A stretch of DNA of 46,358 nt. Origin: Dermabacter sp. p3-SID358. GTDB taxonomy: Bacteria; Actinomycetota; Actinomycetes; Actinomycetales; Dermabacteraceae. The position numbers were made by a program, and so were the translations under genes. Positions 1 through 8,896 of this stretch are shown here, piece by piece (position 1 is the stretch's first letter; every line of letters starts with the position of its first letter). The notes under the pieces were generated by a model. The model was not told the origin of the DNA. It searched no databases and was given only the letters and a program-made list of their open reading frames with translations. The stretch spans positions 1 to 46,358 of the forward strand of contig NZ_JALXOZ010000017.1 of the NCBI RefSeq assembly GCF_025147465.1. The letters run 5' to 3'.

Positions 1-23
1 AACTTCACCGAATTGCATAGACG

Positions 24-68
24 TTGTGGGGGTTATTCCGGCCCTCACGACCGAAATAACCCCCACAA
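24..68. terminator. Long inverted repeat, probable terminator
   Basis: A 14-base arm at 24-37 pairs perfectly with 55-68, and the stem continues after one mismatch (39-41 with 51-53). It lies just past the 3' end of the minus-strand oxidoreductase, so it probably ends that transcript. It could also serve a plus-strand gene outside the window. No long U-run follows on either strand, so the termination role is inferred. Confidence 0.6.
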
Positions 69-98
69 ACCCTCTGGAATTCACAAAGGAAGAGGAAG

Positions 99-2111
99 CT
101 AGAGCTTCGAAGCCACCTCGTACGCATCCCAAATCGCGTACTGGATGTTCGAGATCTTGCGCGCATCACCGAGGATGTTCTTCGGGATATTCACATCCGT
201 GATCGTTTCCCACATCTCACTATCGCGCACGTAGCCAATCGCGGACACCACCGAATCGGCCTCGAGGTCACGCTCTTCGCCGTCAACCTTCACGAGCAGG
301 CCCTTGTCTGTCGTGCGAATAGCCGACGCTTCCGTGAGAACCTCGATGCCGCGGTACGGCACGAGCTTGTGGAGCATGTCGTGGTTGGCGTGGCACAACG
401 GACCGTTCTTCGCGAGCAGATCCTTCTCAACCTCGACGATCGTGACCTCGCGCCCCTTCTCCACGAGCGAAAGTGCGAGCTCACAGCCCGTGAGACCACC
501 GCCGATGACGACAACCTTCTTGCCCAAGTCATCTTGAGCGAGCAGGGCATCGGTCGCCTCAACGACCTCTGTCGCGTCACCAAGATCGAGCATCCGCGGG
601 TTCGACCCGGTTGCCACGAGCACGTGGTCCCAGTCGCCGCTCTTGATCATGTCGGGCGTGACCTCGGTGTTGAGATGCACCTCGACTCCGAGCGCCTCGA
701 GTTCTTGCTCGTACCACGCGATGAGCGCGAGGTCGTCTTCCTTGAAGCTTGGTTGGCCACCGGCGATCACAACCCCGCCGAGACGGTCGCTTTCCTCATA
801 CAAGACGGGCGTATGCTCGCGTTCGGCAAGCACGCGTGCTGATTCAAGACCCGCGAGGCCACCACCCACAATCATGACTTTCTTCGCGCGGTGGCGCGGC
901 GTTGGCAAAAGCACCGCATCGCTCTCGCGGCCCGCTTGCGGGTTCACCGCACAGCGGATCGAGAGATAGCTCGCGATGCGACCAATACAGCCTTCCTGAC
1001 ACGAGATACACGGGCGGACCGTTTCGGGCTTACCCGCTTCGAGCTTGTTGACGATGTCGGCGTCGGCAAGCGTCGGCCTGGCGAGCGAGATCATGTCGCA
1101 ATAGCCTTCCGTGATCGCCTTGTGCGCGAGCTCAGGGTTATCCATGCGGCCGGCCATGATGATCGGGATCTCGGGGGCAGCATCCTTGAGGCGCTTCACA
1201 TCGGGCATGTACATGCCTTTTTCCTGATACATCGGCGGGTGATTCCAGAACCACGAATCGTACGTGCCCTGGTCAACATCGAGCGTTTCGTAGCCGTAGG
1301 AGTGCAAGAGCTTCGCGGCCTCGACGCCTTCCTCGAAGTCGCGGCCCTTCTCCTCGAATTCCTCGCCGGGCAGGGCGCCGTCGTTGAAGTCCTTAACCAT
1401 GGACCGCACGGAGTAGCGCAGCTGCACGGGGAAGTCATCGCCCGCGACGTGGTGGATCATCTCCACGATCTCACGCGCGAAGCGCAATCTATTCTCGAGC
1501 GAGCCACCGTATTCGTCAGTGCGGCGGTTGTAAAACTCGATCGCGAACTGGTCGAGGAGGTAGCCCTCGTGAACGGCGTGCACTTGGATGCCGTCGTAAC
1601 CGGCTTGCTTCGCGATCTGCGCAGTGATCGCGAATTGCTTCACGATCTGCTTGATCTCGTCTTTCGTCATTTCGCGGCACGTGATGCTCGGATCCCACAT
1701 GTAGGGAATCGCGCTCGGTGCGGCGGGGCTCTGCCCCGGGGGAACCGCGGCGGGCACGAGCACGCGGCCGAAGCCCGCACCGGCCTGGAGCACAATCTTC
1801 GAATCGAAGGCGTGCACGCGTTCGACGAGCTCGCGCGAGGTTGAGAGAAACACGCCGGGGTTAAGGCTCGGGTTTGGCATGAGCCCGCCGGGAAGTTTCT
1901 CGGCGGCGTTCACGACCTGGCACACACCGGTAATGATCAGGCCAATGCCGCCCTTCGCGCGGGCCGAGTAGTATTCGATGCCTCGCTGGTTCCAGCCGCC
2001 GTTGGCGTCACCAAAACCGAGCGGCCCCATGGGTCCCATAGCGTAACGATTCTTGACGGGGATCGAGCCGATCACGGTTGGGGAGAAAAGTTCGGGGTAT
2101 TTCTGGCTCAT
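99..2111 (-). CDS. NADH:flavin oxidoreductase / 2,4-dienoyl-CoA reductase-like (Old Yellow Enzyme family)
   Basis: Multidomain flavoenzyme of 670 residues, the usual length for the FadH/BaiCD group. Residues about 1-350 form the FMN-binding TIM barrel, including HAVHEGYLLDQF and NRRTDEYGGSLENR. A [4Fe-4S] cysteine set CxxCxxxCx11C lies near residue 370 (CISCQEGC, then IRC). The C-terminal half holds two dinucleotide-binding segments, IVGGGLAGLESA and VIGGGLTGCELA, for FAD and NAD(P)H. Enzymes of this type pass hydride from NAD(P)H through FAD and the cluster to FMN and reduce an activated alkene such as a 2,4-dienoyl-CoA. The substrate cannot be told from sequence. It is monocistronic: a terminator precedes it at 2223-2271 and an inverted repeat follows at 24-68. 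Confidence 0.9.
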   Translation of the reverse strand: MSQKYPELFSPTVIGSIPVKNRYAMGPMGPLGFGDANGGWNQRGIEYYSARAKGGIGLIITGVCQVVNAAEKLPGGLMPNPSLNPGVFLSTSRELVERVHAFDSKIVLQAGAGFGRVLVPAAVPPGQSPAAPSAIPYMWDPSITCREMTKDEIKQIVKQFAITAQIAKQAGYDGIQVHAVHEGYLLDQFAIEFYNRRTDEYGGSLENRLRFAREIVEMIHHVAGDDFPVQLRYSVRSMVKDFNDGALPGEEFEEKGRDFEEGVEAAKLLHSYGYETLDVDQGTYDSWFWNHPPMYQEKGMYMPDVKRLKDAAPEIPIIMAGRMDNPELAHKAITEGYCDMISLARPTLADADIVNKLEAGKPETVRPCISCQEGCIGRIASYLSIRCAVNPQAGRESDAVLLPTPRHRAKKVMIVGGGLAGLESARVLAEREHTPVLYEESDRLGGVVIAGGQPSFKEDDLALIAWYEQELEALGVEVHLNTEVTPDMIKSGDWDHVLVATGSNPRMLDLGDATEVVEATDALLAQDDLGKKVVVIGGGLTGCELALSLVEKGREVTIVEVEKDLLAKNGPLCHANHDMLHKLVPYRGIEVLTEASAIRTTDKGLLVKVDGEERDLEADSVVSAIGYVRDSEMWETITDVNIPKNILGDARKISNIQYAIWDAYEVASKL

Positions 2112-2222
2112 GACTGCTCCTCATTCACGACTATGCACGGCGTTGTTGGTGTCGATATGTCGCGTCGAGCGAGGGCGCTCTCGCCCGGCGTTCCCACCTC
2201 TCACGTTACCTCCGTCACATCG

Positions 2223-2271
2223 AAAAAGGCCGCCCCTTGGTCCCGATATCGGGAACCATAGGGCGGCCCTT
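2223..2271 (-). terminator. Rho-independent terminator of the first ABC operon
   Basis: The outer arms 2226-2235 and 2261-2271 pair with one bulge. The inner segment 2238-2258 pairs through TGGT/ACCA and a perfect 12-base palindrome at 2242-2253. Read on the minus strand, the stem is followed by five T residues (2227 to 2223). It lies 13 bases after the stop of the ATP-binding subunit, so it should end that operon before the next minus gene. Confidence 0.85.
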
Positions 2272-2283
2272 AAAGGAGTTTTC

Positions 2284-3039
2284 TCAAACGTATTCGGGTG
2301 TTTTCGCGTGCGTGTGGGCGTGGGAGCCAGTTCCGACGTTTGCCTTGCCCGCATCACCATCCGCACTCAGCACGCCGTCAACCATCCGATACACCGAATC
2401 GAACTCTGCGAGCTGCTCCTGGGCGTGGGTCACGACGACCGTTGCGAGGTCGCGCTTGTGCGTCGTCTCCGCGAGCAGCTCGATGATCGCCTGCGACCGT
2501 TCCTGATCGAGGGCGCTCGTCGGCTCGTCAACAAGAAGCACCTCGGGCTGGTGGATGATCGCGCGCGCAATATTCACCCTTTGCCTCTGCCCGCCCGAGA
2601 GAGCACCTGGGCGGTGATGCGCGCGGTCGAGCATGCCGACGGCGTCGAGCGCCGACTCGATGCGCTCCTTGCGTTCCTTCTTCGAGATGCCCTTGAAGGT
2701 GCCCGCGCCGAGGCGCGCGACAATCTCAAGTTGCTCGGCGACGGTGAGCGACGGGATGAGGTTCGGCGACTGGAACACGATGCCCACGTGATCGCGGCGC
2801 ACCGCTGTCTTCTCTTTCTGGTTGAGCGACGTCGTTTCGATCCCGGCGATCTGCACGTTTCCCGAATCGGGGCTCGTGAGGGTCGCGGCGACCGTCAGAA
2901 GGCTGGATTTGCCGGAGCCGGAAGGGCCGGTCACGGCGGCAAACTCGCCGGGCTTCACGGTGAGGTTCGCGTGGTTGATCGCGGTGACGCTCGAGCCACC
3001 ATCGGGGTAGGTGAGGGTGATGTCGGTGAGGTTCAGCAT
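2284..3039 (-). CDS. ABC transporter ATP-binding protein (MacB/LolD type)
   Basis: Cytoplasmic ATPase of an FtsX/MacB-type exporter, 251 residues from the chosen ATG. Walker A is GPSGSGKSS, the signature is LSGGQRQRV, and Walker B LLVDEPTSALD follows, then the switch histidine in VVTHAQEQ. I chose the ATG at 3039 because AGGA lies eight bases upstream and the protein then begins at a normal position for the family; in-frame starts at 3057 and 3060 would add a few residues without a better ribosome site. It follows the permease gene at 3097-4191 by 57 bases and is surely its partner. The histidine-rich C-terminal tail (HAHTHAKT) is unusual and of unknown meaning. Confidence 0.9.
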   Translation of the reverse strand: MLNLTDITLTYPDGGSSVTAINHANLTVKPGEFAAVTGPSGSGKSSLLTVAATLTSPDSGNVQIAGIETTSLNQKEKTAVRRDHVGIVFQSPNLIPSLTVAEQLEIVARLGAGTFKGISKKERKERIESALDAVGMLDRAHHRPGALSGGQRQRVNIARAIIHQPEVLLVDEPTSALDQERSQAIIELLAETTHKRDLATVVVTHAQEQLAEFDSVYRMVDGVLSADGDAGKANVGTGSHAHTHAKTPEYV

Positions 3040-3096
3040 GGCTTTCGTCCTATCCATCAAAGTGTGGGTGCGGGGGCGCGGGTGCGACGTGCGAAG

Positions 3097-4191
3097 TTAG
3101 GTCGCCGACGCTTGCAGGGCCTTCGTCGGATCCACCTTCGTGATGGTGCGGACCGACACGAGCGAGCCCACGAGACCCGCGAGAAGCATGAGAGCGGGGA
3201 CACCCACGAGCGTGAGCACGTTCATGACGAACGGCATGGCGTTCGCGGCAAGCGCGCCAAGCCCCGCGGTGAGGCCTACGCCGATAAGTGAGCCCATGCC
3301 GAGCACGATGAGGGTCTGCCACAGTGAATCGCCCGCGAGCCAGCCCGTGCGTGCGCCGATCGCCTTGAGGACGGCGATGTCGCGCTGGCGCTGCATCGAC
3401 CACACGAGGAAGAACACGCCGATCACGAGGGTCGAGATCACGACGAGGAGCGCGATCATCATCGCGAGCGAACCGATCTCGGAGCGGAACGAGCCGATCG
3501 CGAGAAGCGACGGGTAGAGGTCCTTCGTTGTCGTGGACTGGTCGCTATCGAGCGTGGTGATGTCGTTGTCGCTGAGCGCCGAAGAACCGTCGGCCCCGTT
3601 CGCCCCCACGAGAAGCGCACTCGCAAAGTCCTGCGGTTGGTGTGTGCGCTCGAGGTAGTCGTGCCACGTGTCGAGGCTCGTGAACGCGACTGGGCGGTGC
3701 GAATGGAATTCGTCGCTCATCACGCGGTCGATCGTGAGGGGCCCACCCGCAACGTCGACGGTGTCACCGGCTTTCACGCCGAGAGAGTCGGCGACGGTTT
3801 CGCCGAGCACGAGCTTTCCAGCTTCGGGGATCCGTTCGTCAGCACCAGTGGGCTCGGCCATGAGTACCACCGACTCGGTTTTCTTGCCGGTGTCGAGGAG
3901 CGCGCTCGAGATGCCGAGCGGGGTTACCGCATCATCTCCGGCCTTCGCGGCCCACGCTTTGTACTGCTCCTTATCGATGGTGGAGTTCGAGAACTCTTCC
4001 TTCTCACCGTCGTCGACCGAAAGGACGACCTTGTCGGGGTTCAGCGAAAGCATGGCGGAGATGTTCTGCATCGCGAGGCCGCCGGTGAGGCCGGCGAGGA
4101 ACGTCACGAGGAACGTCATGAGGGCGACGACGGCGACGATGAGGCCGAAGCGTCCTTTCGCGAAGCGCAAGTCACGAACAGCCAAAAACAT
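3097..4191 (-). CDS. ABC transporter permease, FtsX family
   Basis: Membrane subunit of 364 residues with the standard FtsX layout. One N-terminal membrane helix (about residues 12-38) is followed by a large extracytoplasmic domain (about 40-225). Three helices then close the protein (about 235-260, 285-315 and 325-350), with the conserved RQRDIAVLKAIGA stretch near residue 270. Such proteins work with a LolD/MacB-like ATPase in mechanotransmission or peptide/antibiotic export. The start has a strong site, AAGGAG eight bases before the ATG. It is divergently transcribed from a sensor kinase/regulator pair, an arrangement common for stress- or antimicrobial-responsive exporters; that regulatory link is inferred. 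Confidence 0.9.
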   Translation of the reverse strand: MFLAVRDLRFAKGRFGLIVAVVALMTFLVTFLAGLTGGLAMQNISAMLSLNPDKVVLSVDDGEKEEFSNSTIDKEQYKAWAAKAGDDAVTPLGISSALLDTGKKTESVVLMAEPTGADERIPEAGKLVLGETVADSLGVKAGDTVDVAGGPLTIDRVMSDEFHSHRPVAFTSLDTWHDYLERTHQPQDFASALLVGANGADGSSALSDNDITTLDSDQSTTTKDLYPSLLAIGSFRSEIGSLAMMIALLVVISTLVIGVFFLVWSMQRQRDIAVLKAIGARTGWLAGDSLWQTLIVLGMGSLIGVGLTAGLGALAANAMPFVMNVLTLVGVPALMLLAGLVGSLVSVRTITKVDPTKALQASAT

Positions 4192-4248
4192 GAGGTGAAC
4201 TCCTTATACGCGGTTGATGATGCCTCTACTGTGCGATCTGGCCCCATT

Positions 4249-4272
4249 CGCCGGTACCTCCCGCCGGTACCT
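4249..4272. promoter_or_regulatory. Tandem 11-base repeat in divergent promoter region
   Basis: CGCCGGTACCT occurs at 4249-4259 and again at 4262-4272, a spacing of 13 bases, each containing the palindrome GGTACC. The pair lies between the divergent ABC permease (start 4191) and sensor kinase (start 4331). Tandem sites in such a position suit a dimeric response regulator, probably the one encoded at 5633-6256. This is inference from position only. Confidence 0.4.
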
Positions 4273-4330
4273 GCTTCGTTCATCCTTTTGGAGGAACAGC
4301 CCTTCGGGTGTGGGAATTAGGATCGAAGAC

Positions 4331-5584
4331 ATGCCCACCTCAGCCCGCACCTCGTACGTCGCAGGTGCCGCCTCGCTCGCGTGCGCGCTCCTTGCGATCC
4401 CCGTCATCGAAAGCGTCGTCACCTCTGCGCCACACACCACGAGCGTCGTGCTTTTCAGCCTCGTGACGCTTTTCGTCATGCTCGCGGGCGGTGTGTGGCT
4501 TATGCGCGTGGGCGATATTCGCGCGGAACCGTCAACAGTTTTTTCATGGCGCCCCCTCGTGTACATCGCGGTGCTCGCCTCAGCGTGGGCGATGGTCATC
4601 GCAAAGACGCCCCATGCGACCTACTTCCTCTTCGCACTCATCGGCACCTCCCAGTGGCTACTGCCCGAACGCACCGGGTCGTTCGTGACGCTCGGCCTCA
4701 CTGCCTTCACGATCGCAGGCCAGGTTTTCCACCACGGAGCTTCCACGGGCACGATCGTGGGGCCGCTCCTCATCGCCGTGCTCATGCTCGCGTTCATGCA
4801 CATGTATAGGGCGATGCGCTCCGAGGCACTCCAAAAGAACGCCGTGATTGCTGAACTCCGCGACGCGCAGGGCCAGCTCGTCGACTCGGAACGCGAGAAA
4901 GCTCGCATCGCCGAGCGCGAACGTCTCGGGCGCGATCTTCACGACACGACAGCCCAATCGCTTTCGAGCGTGGTCTTGCGGCTCGGGCTCGCGGAAGAGG
5001 CACTCGGGGCAGGTGAAAGCGCGGGCGCGCTCGAGCATGTGCGTTCCGCTTCCGACGCCACCTCGGAAGCCTTGAGCGAGATTCGAAACGCGATCACGCA
5101 CCTCACGCCCAAAGGATCGGGCTCCACGAGACTCGAGGCGGCCCTCGTGCGCGTCGCTGAAACCGCGCGATCGAGGGCGGTAGCGGGCCCAGGTGAATCC
5201 GCCCCGGTGATCGAGTGCAGCGTTGCACCCGAGCTCCCGGAGCTCGACATGACGACGGCAACGAGCCTCGTGCGCATCGTGCAATCCTCGCTCGCAAACG
5301 CACTTGAACATGCGCATGCCTCGCGAATCGACGTGCGTGCGTTCGCCGAGGGCGCTGAGCTCCACGTCGATATTGAAGACGATGGCCTTGGCTTCGACGT
5401 CGACGAGGCGCTCCTCGGCTCTCGCGGAGATAACGGCGGCTACGGATTAGGGTTCGTTGTGCAACGCTCCCGTGAGCTTGGCGGAAATGCCGCCATCATC
5501 GCGGCCCCAGGGGAGGGCACGCTCATAAGCGTGACAATCCCTGTGCCCACAGCACCGTCGGACCCCACGAATCCGACAAGCTGA
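4331..5584 (+). CDS. Sensor histidine kinase, NarL/DesK type (HisKA_3)
   Basis: Membrane sensor kinase of 417 residues. The N-terminal third has several hydrophobic helices (about residues 8-165) with little extracytoplasmic sequence, suggesting sensing within or at the membrane. A coiled linker rich in Glu/Arg follows. The HisKA_3 phospho-acceptor motif is GRDLHDTTAQ with His near residue 204. The ATPase domain shows the N-box around residue 320 (SLANALEHA), DDGLGFD near 350 and GYGLGF near 370. I chose the ATG at 4331, with AGGA eight bases upstream; an in-frame start at 4214 would run back through the promoter region. The gene is followed by its response regulator 48 bases later and is divergent from the ABC exporter it probably controls. 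Confidence 0.9.
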   Translation: MPTSARTSYVAGAASLACALLAIPVIESVVTSAPHTTSVVLFSLVTLFVMLAGGVWLMRVGDIRAEPSTVFSWRPLVYIAVLASAWAMVIAKTPHATYFLFALIGTSQWLLPERTGSFVTLGLTAFTIAGQVFHHGASTGTIVGPLLIAVLMLAFMHMYRAMRSEALQKNAVIAELRDAQGQLVDSEREKARIAERERLGRDLHDTTAQSLSSVVLRLGLAEEALGAGESAGALEHVRSASDATSEALSEIRNAITHLTPKGSGSTRLEAALVRVAETARSRAVAGPGESAPVIECSVAPELPELDMTTATSLVRIVQSSLANALEHAHASRIDVRAFAEGAELHVDIEDDGLGFDVDEALLGSRGDNGGYGLGFVVQRSRELGGNAAIIAAPGEGTLISVTIPVPTAPSDPTNPTS

Positions 5585-5632
5585 TCTCGCTTCTCTTCCC
5601 CTCTCCTTTTTCACCGAGCAAGGAGCCCACGC

Positions 5633-6256
5633 ATGATTTCCATCCTGATCGCCGACGACCACCCCGTTGTGCGCGCGGGCTTGCGCGCCGTGTTCGAGAG
5701 CCACGACGAGTTCACGGTCGTGGCCGAAGCGCCGAGCGCCGAGGAGGCGGTCGAGAGAGTGCGTGAGGGCGACATCGATCTCGTGACCATGGACTTGCGA
5801 TTTGCCGATGGCGGCATGAGCGGGGTGCAGGCGATTCGCGCGATTCGCTCTAGCGGGGATCTGCCGCGCATCCTCGTGCTCACGAACTACGACGACGATT
5901 CCGAGATTCTCGCTGCAGTCGAGGCTGGCGCTCAGGGTTACCTTTTGAAGGATTCCGCGCCGGCGGAGCTTGCGAGTGCGGTGCGACGGGCAGCGAGTGG
6001 AGAGGTGGTGCTCGCGCCCGTCGTTGCCAACAAGTTGCTGAGTGAGATGCGCAAGGACCGCATTACGCTCACGGGACGCGAACGAGACGTGCTTTTGGCT
6101 CTCGACCGAGGCTTGAGCAATCGAGAAATCAGTGAGGAGCTCTTCCTCTCCCCCACAACCATCAAGACGCACCTCGCGCGGCTCTACGGAAAGCTTGGGG
6201 TGTCGAGCCGTACGGCGGCGCTCGCGCGGGCACGCGAGGAGGGTCTGCTCGACTAG
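5633..6256 (+). CDS. LuxR/NarL-family response regulator
   Basis: Two-domain DNA-binding regulator of 207 residues, full length for the family. The receiver domain has the acidic pair in ADDHPVVRAG, the phospho-acceptor Asp54 (VTMD) and the conserved lysine in LLKDSAP near residue 105. The C-terminal LuxR helix-turn-helix spans about residues 142-200 and carries the typical LTGRERDVL and NREISEELFLSPTTIKTH segments. It follows the sensor kinase gene and is its obvious partner. The likely target is the divergent promoter with the tandem repeat at 4249-4272, controlling the ABC exporter and possibly the pair itself. Confidence 0.93.
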   Translation: MISILIADDHPVVRAGLRAVFESHDEFTVVAEAPSAEEAVERVREGDIDLVTMDLRFADGGMSGVQAIRAIRSSGDLPRILVLTNYDDDSEILAAVEAGAQGYLLKDSAPAELASAVRRAASGEVVLAPVVANKLLSEMRKDRITLTGRERDVLLALDRGLSNREISEELFLSPTTIKTHLARLYGKLGVSSRTAALARAREEGLLD

Positions 6257-6664
6257 CGACGCGAATGTGGCGATGCCGATCGCGTGCGTTCGTCCCTGAC
6301 TTTCCTCTTCCTCCTCTTTCGCCCCCCCTTCTTGACCTTTGTGATGCCCCTCACTCTGTTGTTTTTCGGGGTCGGTTTATCAACACCCGTATAGGCGGTT
6401 TCGGTTTGTGGTGTTTCTTGGAGCGGGGGTTTGTGTGGTGGCTGGTGCTCCACAATCCGTTTTTATCCACAAACATTTCCGGTTTTCCACACGCGCGAAT
6501 TCTGTGGTTGCTGGTTATCCACATTCTCTGGGCTGACAGCGGGGTTCTTTTTGGGGGTGGGCGAGTTTAAATGTCTCACCCTTCTTCTAGGCTCGAGGCA
6601 TCAATGAACAACACGAACTCTCGATATGAGGGCCATCTTTAGAGGAAGGGGGATTTCAGGAGCT
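6257..6664. other. 408-base intergenic region before the HNH gene
   Basis: No convincing gene lies here; a 101-codon open frame at 6265-6570 has no ribosome site and low-complexity content. It begins with a pyrimidine-rich run (about 6299-6335), passes through a less GC-rich segment with DnaA-box-like words (entered separately) and ends at the HNH gene, with purine-rich AGGAAGGGGGA and AGGAG before the ATG at 6665. No hairpin terminator was found for the response regulator gene. Confidence 0.6.
6463..6523 (+). promoter_or_regulatory. Cluster of DnaA-box-like sites
   Basis: Three words fit the bacterial DnaA box TTWTNCACA in the same orientation: TTATCCACA at 6463-6471, TTTTCCACA at 6483-6491 and TTATCCACA at 6515-6523. 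A one-mismatch relative, TTATCAACA, lies at 6378-6386. The surroundings are less GC-rich than the coding DNA. DnaA binding is inferred from the consensus alone. There is no dnaA, dnaN or gyr gene nearby, so this is unlikely to be the main origin. Confidence 0.5.
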
Positions 6665-8896
6665 ATGAATGCACCGATACTCGAGCACACTGCCACTGCC
6701 GCGGGCGCAGCCACCATGAATAGCGCTACTGCTGACAGCGAGCGATTCGATGCGGTCACGACCCGCACGGATATTTTGAACCTTCTTCTCGCTCGTTCTG
6801 AGGGTTGGCAGGCTTCGCTTTCGGGCATGCTCAACGCCTTCCCCACCGCTCCCGCTCACCGGGCCTCGGCACATGATCCAGCTGTGGTCCCGGCGGCCAC
6901 GCTACCTTCGCAGGCTTCACCGCCTGCACTCACGGCATCTTCGTCTGGGGTTTCTCCGGGTGAGACGGTGGCGCATCCAGCAACGACGCCTGCGCGTGTT
7001 CTTGATGGGCAGGATTTGCTTACGCGTTTGGATGTGTTGGAGTCACTCACGCGGATTGCGGAACTGACTGAAGCAGTCAAAGCACATATTCTTACCGAGC
7101 TTGACGAAACCGACGGCATCGGTCACCTCAACGGCAAAGAGCACACCGCCGGCACCGAAAACGCGGAAGATGGTGGTCTGGATCCTTCTGATGGTGTGGA
7201 TTCGCTCAGTGATAAGGACCGAGCACGGGTGTTTGCGGCGCGTCGTGCTCTCGCGCATGAGGTGTCGTTGATCCTCAAACAATCCCCCTACGCGACAAGT
7301 GTCGAGATTGCCCGCGCACGGATGCTCACGAAGAACTTGCCGATGCTCCTGGCGAACCTCGAGGCGGGCCGGATCTCGATCAACGAAACCCACGCGATCA
7401 CGACCAGTCTGCGTGATGCCACCAGCATCCACGCCCAACAACTAGACCACCCGATCGCGCGGGAGTTGGAGCGTTCCCCACACGCCGGGAAAACACACTG
7501 GCGCGCCTTCACCAGTAACGCACTACTCTCCCTCGACCCGGCGACTGCGCTGGAGCGGGAAAAGAAAGCATTCACCAAACGCCGCCTCACCCTGAGAACC
7601 CTGCGTAACGGGATGAGCAGCCTCACCCTCACCATGCGCACCCTCGACGCCAAAAGAATCCACGACCTACTCAACACCCACGCCACCCACGCCTACAACA
7701 CTCTCCACCAACACGAAATCACCACCGCCAAAAAAGAAGCCGACAACCACGCCCAACACACCACCACCAAACTCCACACGCTTCTCGCACAAGGCGACTT
7801 CACCCTCAACCACCTCACCGAAACACACCCCACCCCACAACCCGGCATCTTCACTCGCCCCACAAAATCCACCAGGATCAACGAACTCGAGCTGGAAGAA
7901 GCCGACAATGCCGCCCGCAGCAAAGCCAAAGACTTCCTCACCAAGCTCGAGCAGGAAAAACTCCGCCTCACAATCACGAACAACACCAACGGGCCACCAG
8001 AGGTGCGCGTGGTGGCCCGTGCTGGGGCGTGGCGGCGCCACTACCAACCACCAGCACACACCAAACACAATCTCGCCATCGACGCCCTCGTCGAAACCCT
8101 CCTCAACACAAGACCCGACCACCCCGCCACATACTTCGCACCCGCCACCACCGCACCCGGCGTCACCACAGATCCCTGGACACCACTACCCCACCCACAC
8201 AACAACAACGAGAACAGGGAAAACACGAACCCCGATCCACCACCCAACACCCCACACAAAGAAACAGGCATCGAGCAAAGAGCCGACACCGGGAAACCGA
8301 CAGCAAACATAGAAACCGGGCACACTGCTTTGGGTGTTCGGGGGTCAGGTCGTGCCCGCAGGTTCGAGATCGGGCTGCTCGTGCCCGTCAACCCCGATAC
8401 TTCCAGCGGCTATATTCCCGAAGCCGGGCCCATCACCGCGAAAACTGGCTTCGACTACCTCAACGAACTTCTCGACAACGACGTCCTCGTCAAATACAAA
8501 CGAATCTTCACCAGTGCCGCGACAGGGGAAGTCCTCGCCATGGACTCCCGCTCCAGACTCTTCCCCAAAGCCCTCGCTGAACTCGTGAGGCTCAGGGACC
8601 GCACCTGCCGCGGCCCCTACTGCGACGCACCCATCACCACCATCGACCACATCCACCGCCACGCCCAAGGCGGCCCCACAAACCTCACCAACGCCCAAGG
8701 CCTCTGCACCCGATGCAACCTCGCCAAAGAAGCCCTCACCGTCACCCACACCAACAAAACAAACACCAACACCAACCCACACCAACCCGACACCACAAAC
8801 ACAACCCACACAACCAACCCCGACACCACAACCACCACCTGGACCACCCCAACAGGCCGCACCTACACCAGCACCACCCCCAGATACGACACCTGA
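6665..8896 (+). CDS. DUF222 / HNH endonuclease domain protein (13E12 repeat family)
   Basis: Protein of 743 residues from the ATG at 6665; an in-frame ATG at 6626 lacks a ribosome site. The N-terminal and central parts match the actinobacterial DUF222 family. The C-terminal HNH nuclease motif reads CRGPYC, then TTIDHIHRHAQGG, N-rich spacing and CTRCN, so the metal-binding Cys pairs and the catalytic His are present. The role of this abundant family is not established; DNA nicking or cutting is inferred from HNH. In mycobacteria, 13E12 copies serve as integration sites for a phiRv1-type prophage. From about 7600 to 8890 the coding strand is extremely rich in A and C, and the protein ends in a Thr/Asn/His/Pro low-complexity tail, unlike all neighbours. 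This may reflect transfer or a special mutational history. Confidence 0.88.
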   Translation: MNAPILEHTATAAGAATMNSATADSERFDAVTTRTDILNLLLARSEGWQASLSGMLNAFPTAPAHRASAHDPAVVPAATLPSQASPPALTASSSGVSPGETVAHPATTPARVLDGQDLLTRLDVLESLTRIAELTEAVKAHILTELDETDGIGHLNGKEHTAGTENAEDGGLDPSDGVDSLSDKDRARVFAARRALAHEVSLILKQSPYATSVEIARARMLTKNLPMLLANLEAGRISINETHAITTSLRDATSIHAQQLDHPIARELERSPHAGKTHWRAFTSNALLSLDPATALEREKKAFTKRRLTLRTLRNGMSSLTLTMRTLDAKRIHDLLNTHATHAYNTLHQHEITTAKKEADNHAQHTTTKLHTLLAQGDFTLNHLTETHPTPQPGIFTRPTKSTRINELELEEADNAARSKAKDFLTKLEQEKLRLTITNNTNGPPEVRVVARAGAWRRHYQPPAHTKHNLAIDALVETLLNTRPDHPATYFAPATTAPGVTTDPWTPLPHPHNNNENRENTNPDPPPNTPHKETGIEQRADTGKPTANIETGHTALGVRGSGRARRFEIGLLVPVNPDTSSGYIPEAGPITAKTGFDYLNELLDNDVLVKYKRIFTSAATGEVLAMDSRSRLFPKALAELVRLRDRTCRGPYCDAPITTIDHIHRHAQGGPTNLTNAQGLCTRCNLAKEALTVTHTNKTNTNTNPHQPDTTNTTHTTNPDTTTTTWTTPTGRTYTSTTPRYDT

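Noticed and set aside
6463..6523. Chromosomal origin of replication
   Set aside because: There are only a few boxes and no dnaA, dnaN, gyrB or rpmH nearby.
6265..6570. 101-codon open frame in the gap before the HNH gene
   Set aside because: No ribosome site, low-complexity composition, and it crosses the DnaA-box region.
8730..8890. CRISPR-like or microsatellite repeats in the A/C-rich end of the HNH gene
   Set aside because: The repetition is irregular CAC/ACA-type low complexity in one coding frame, without constant repeats and unique spacers.
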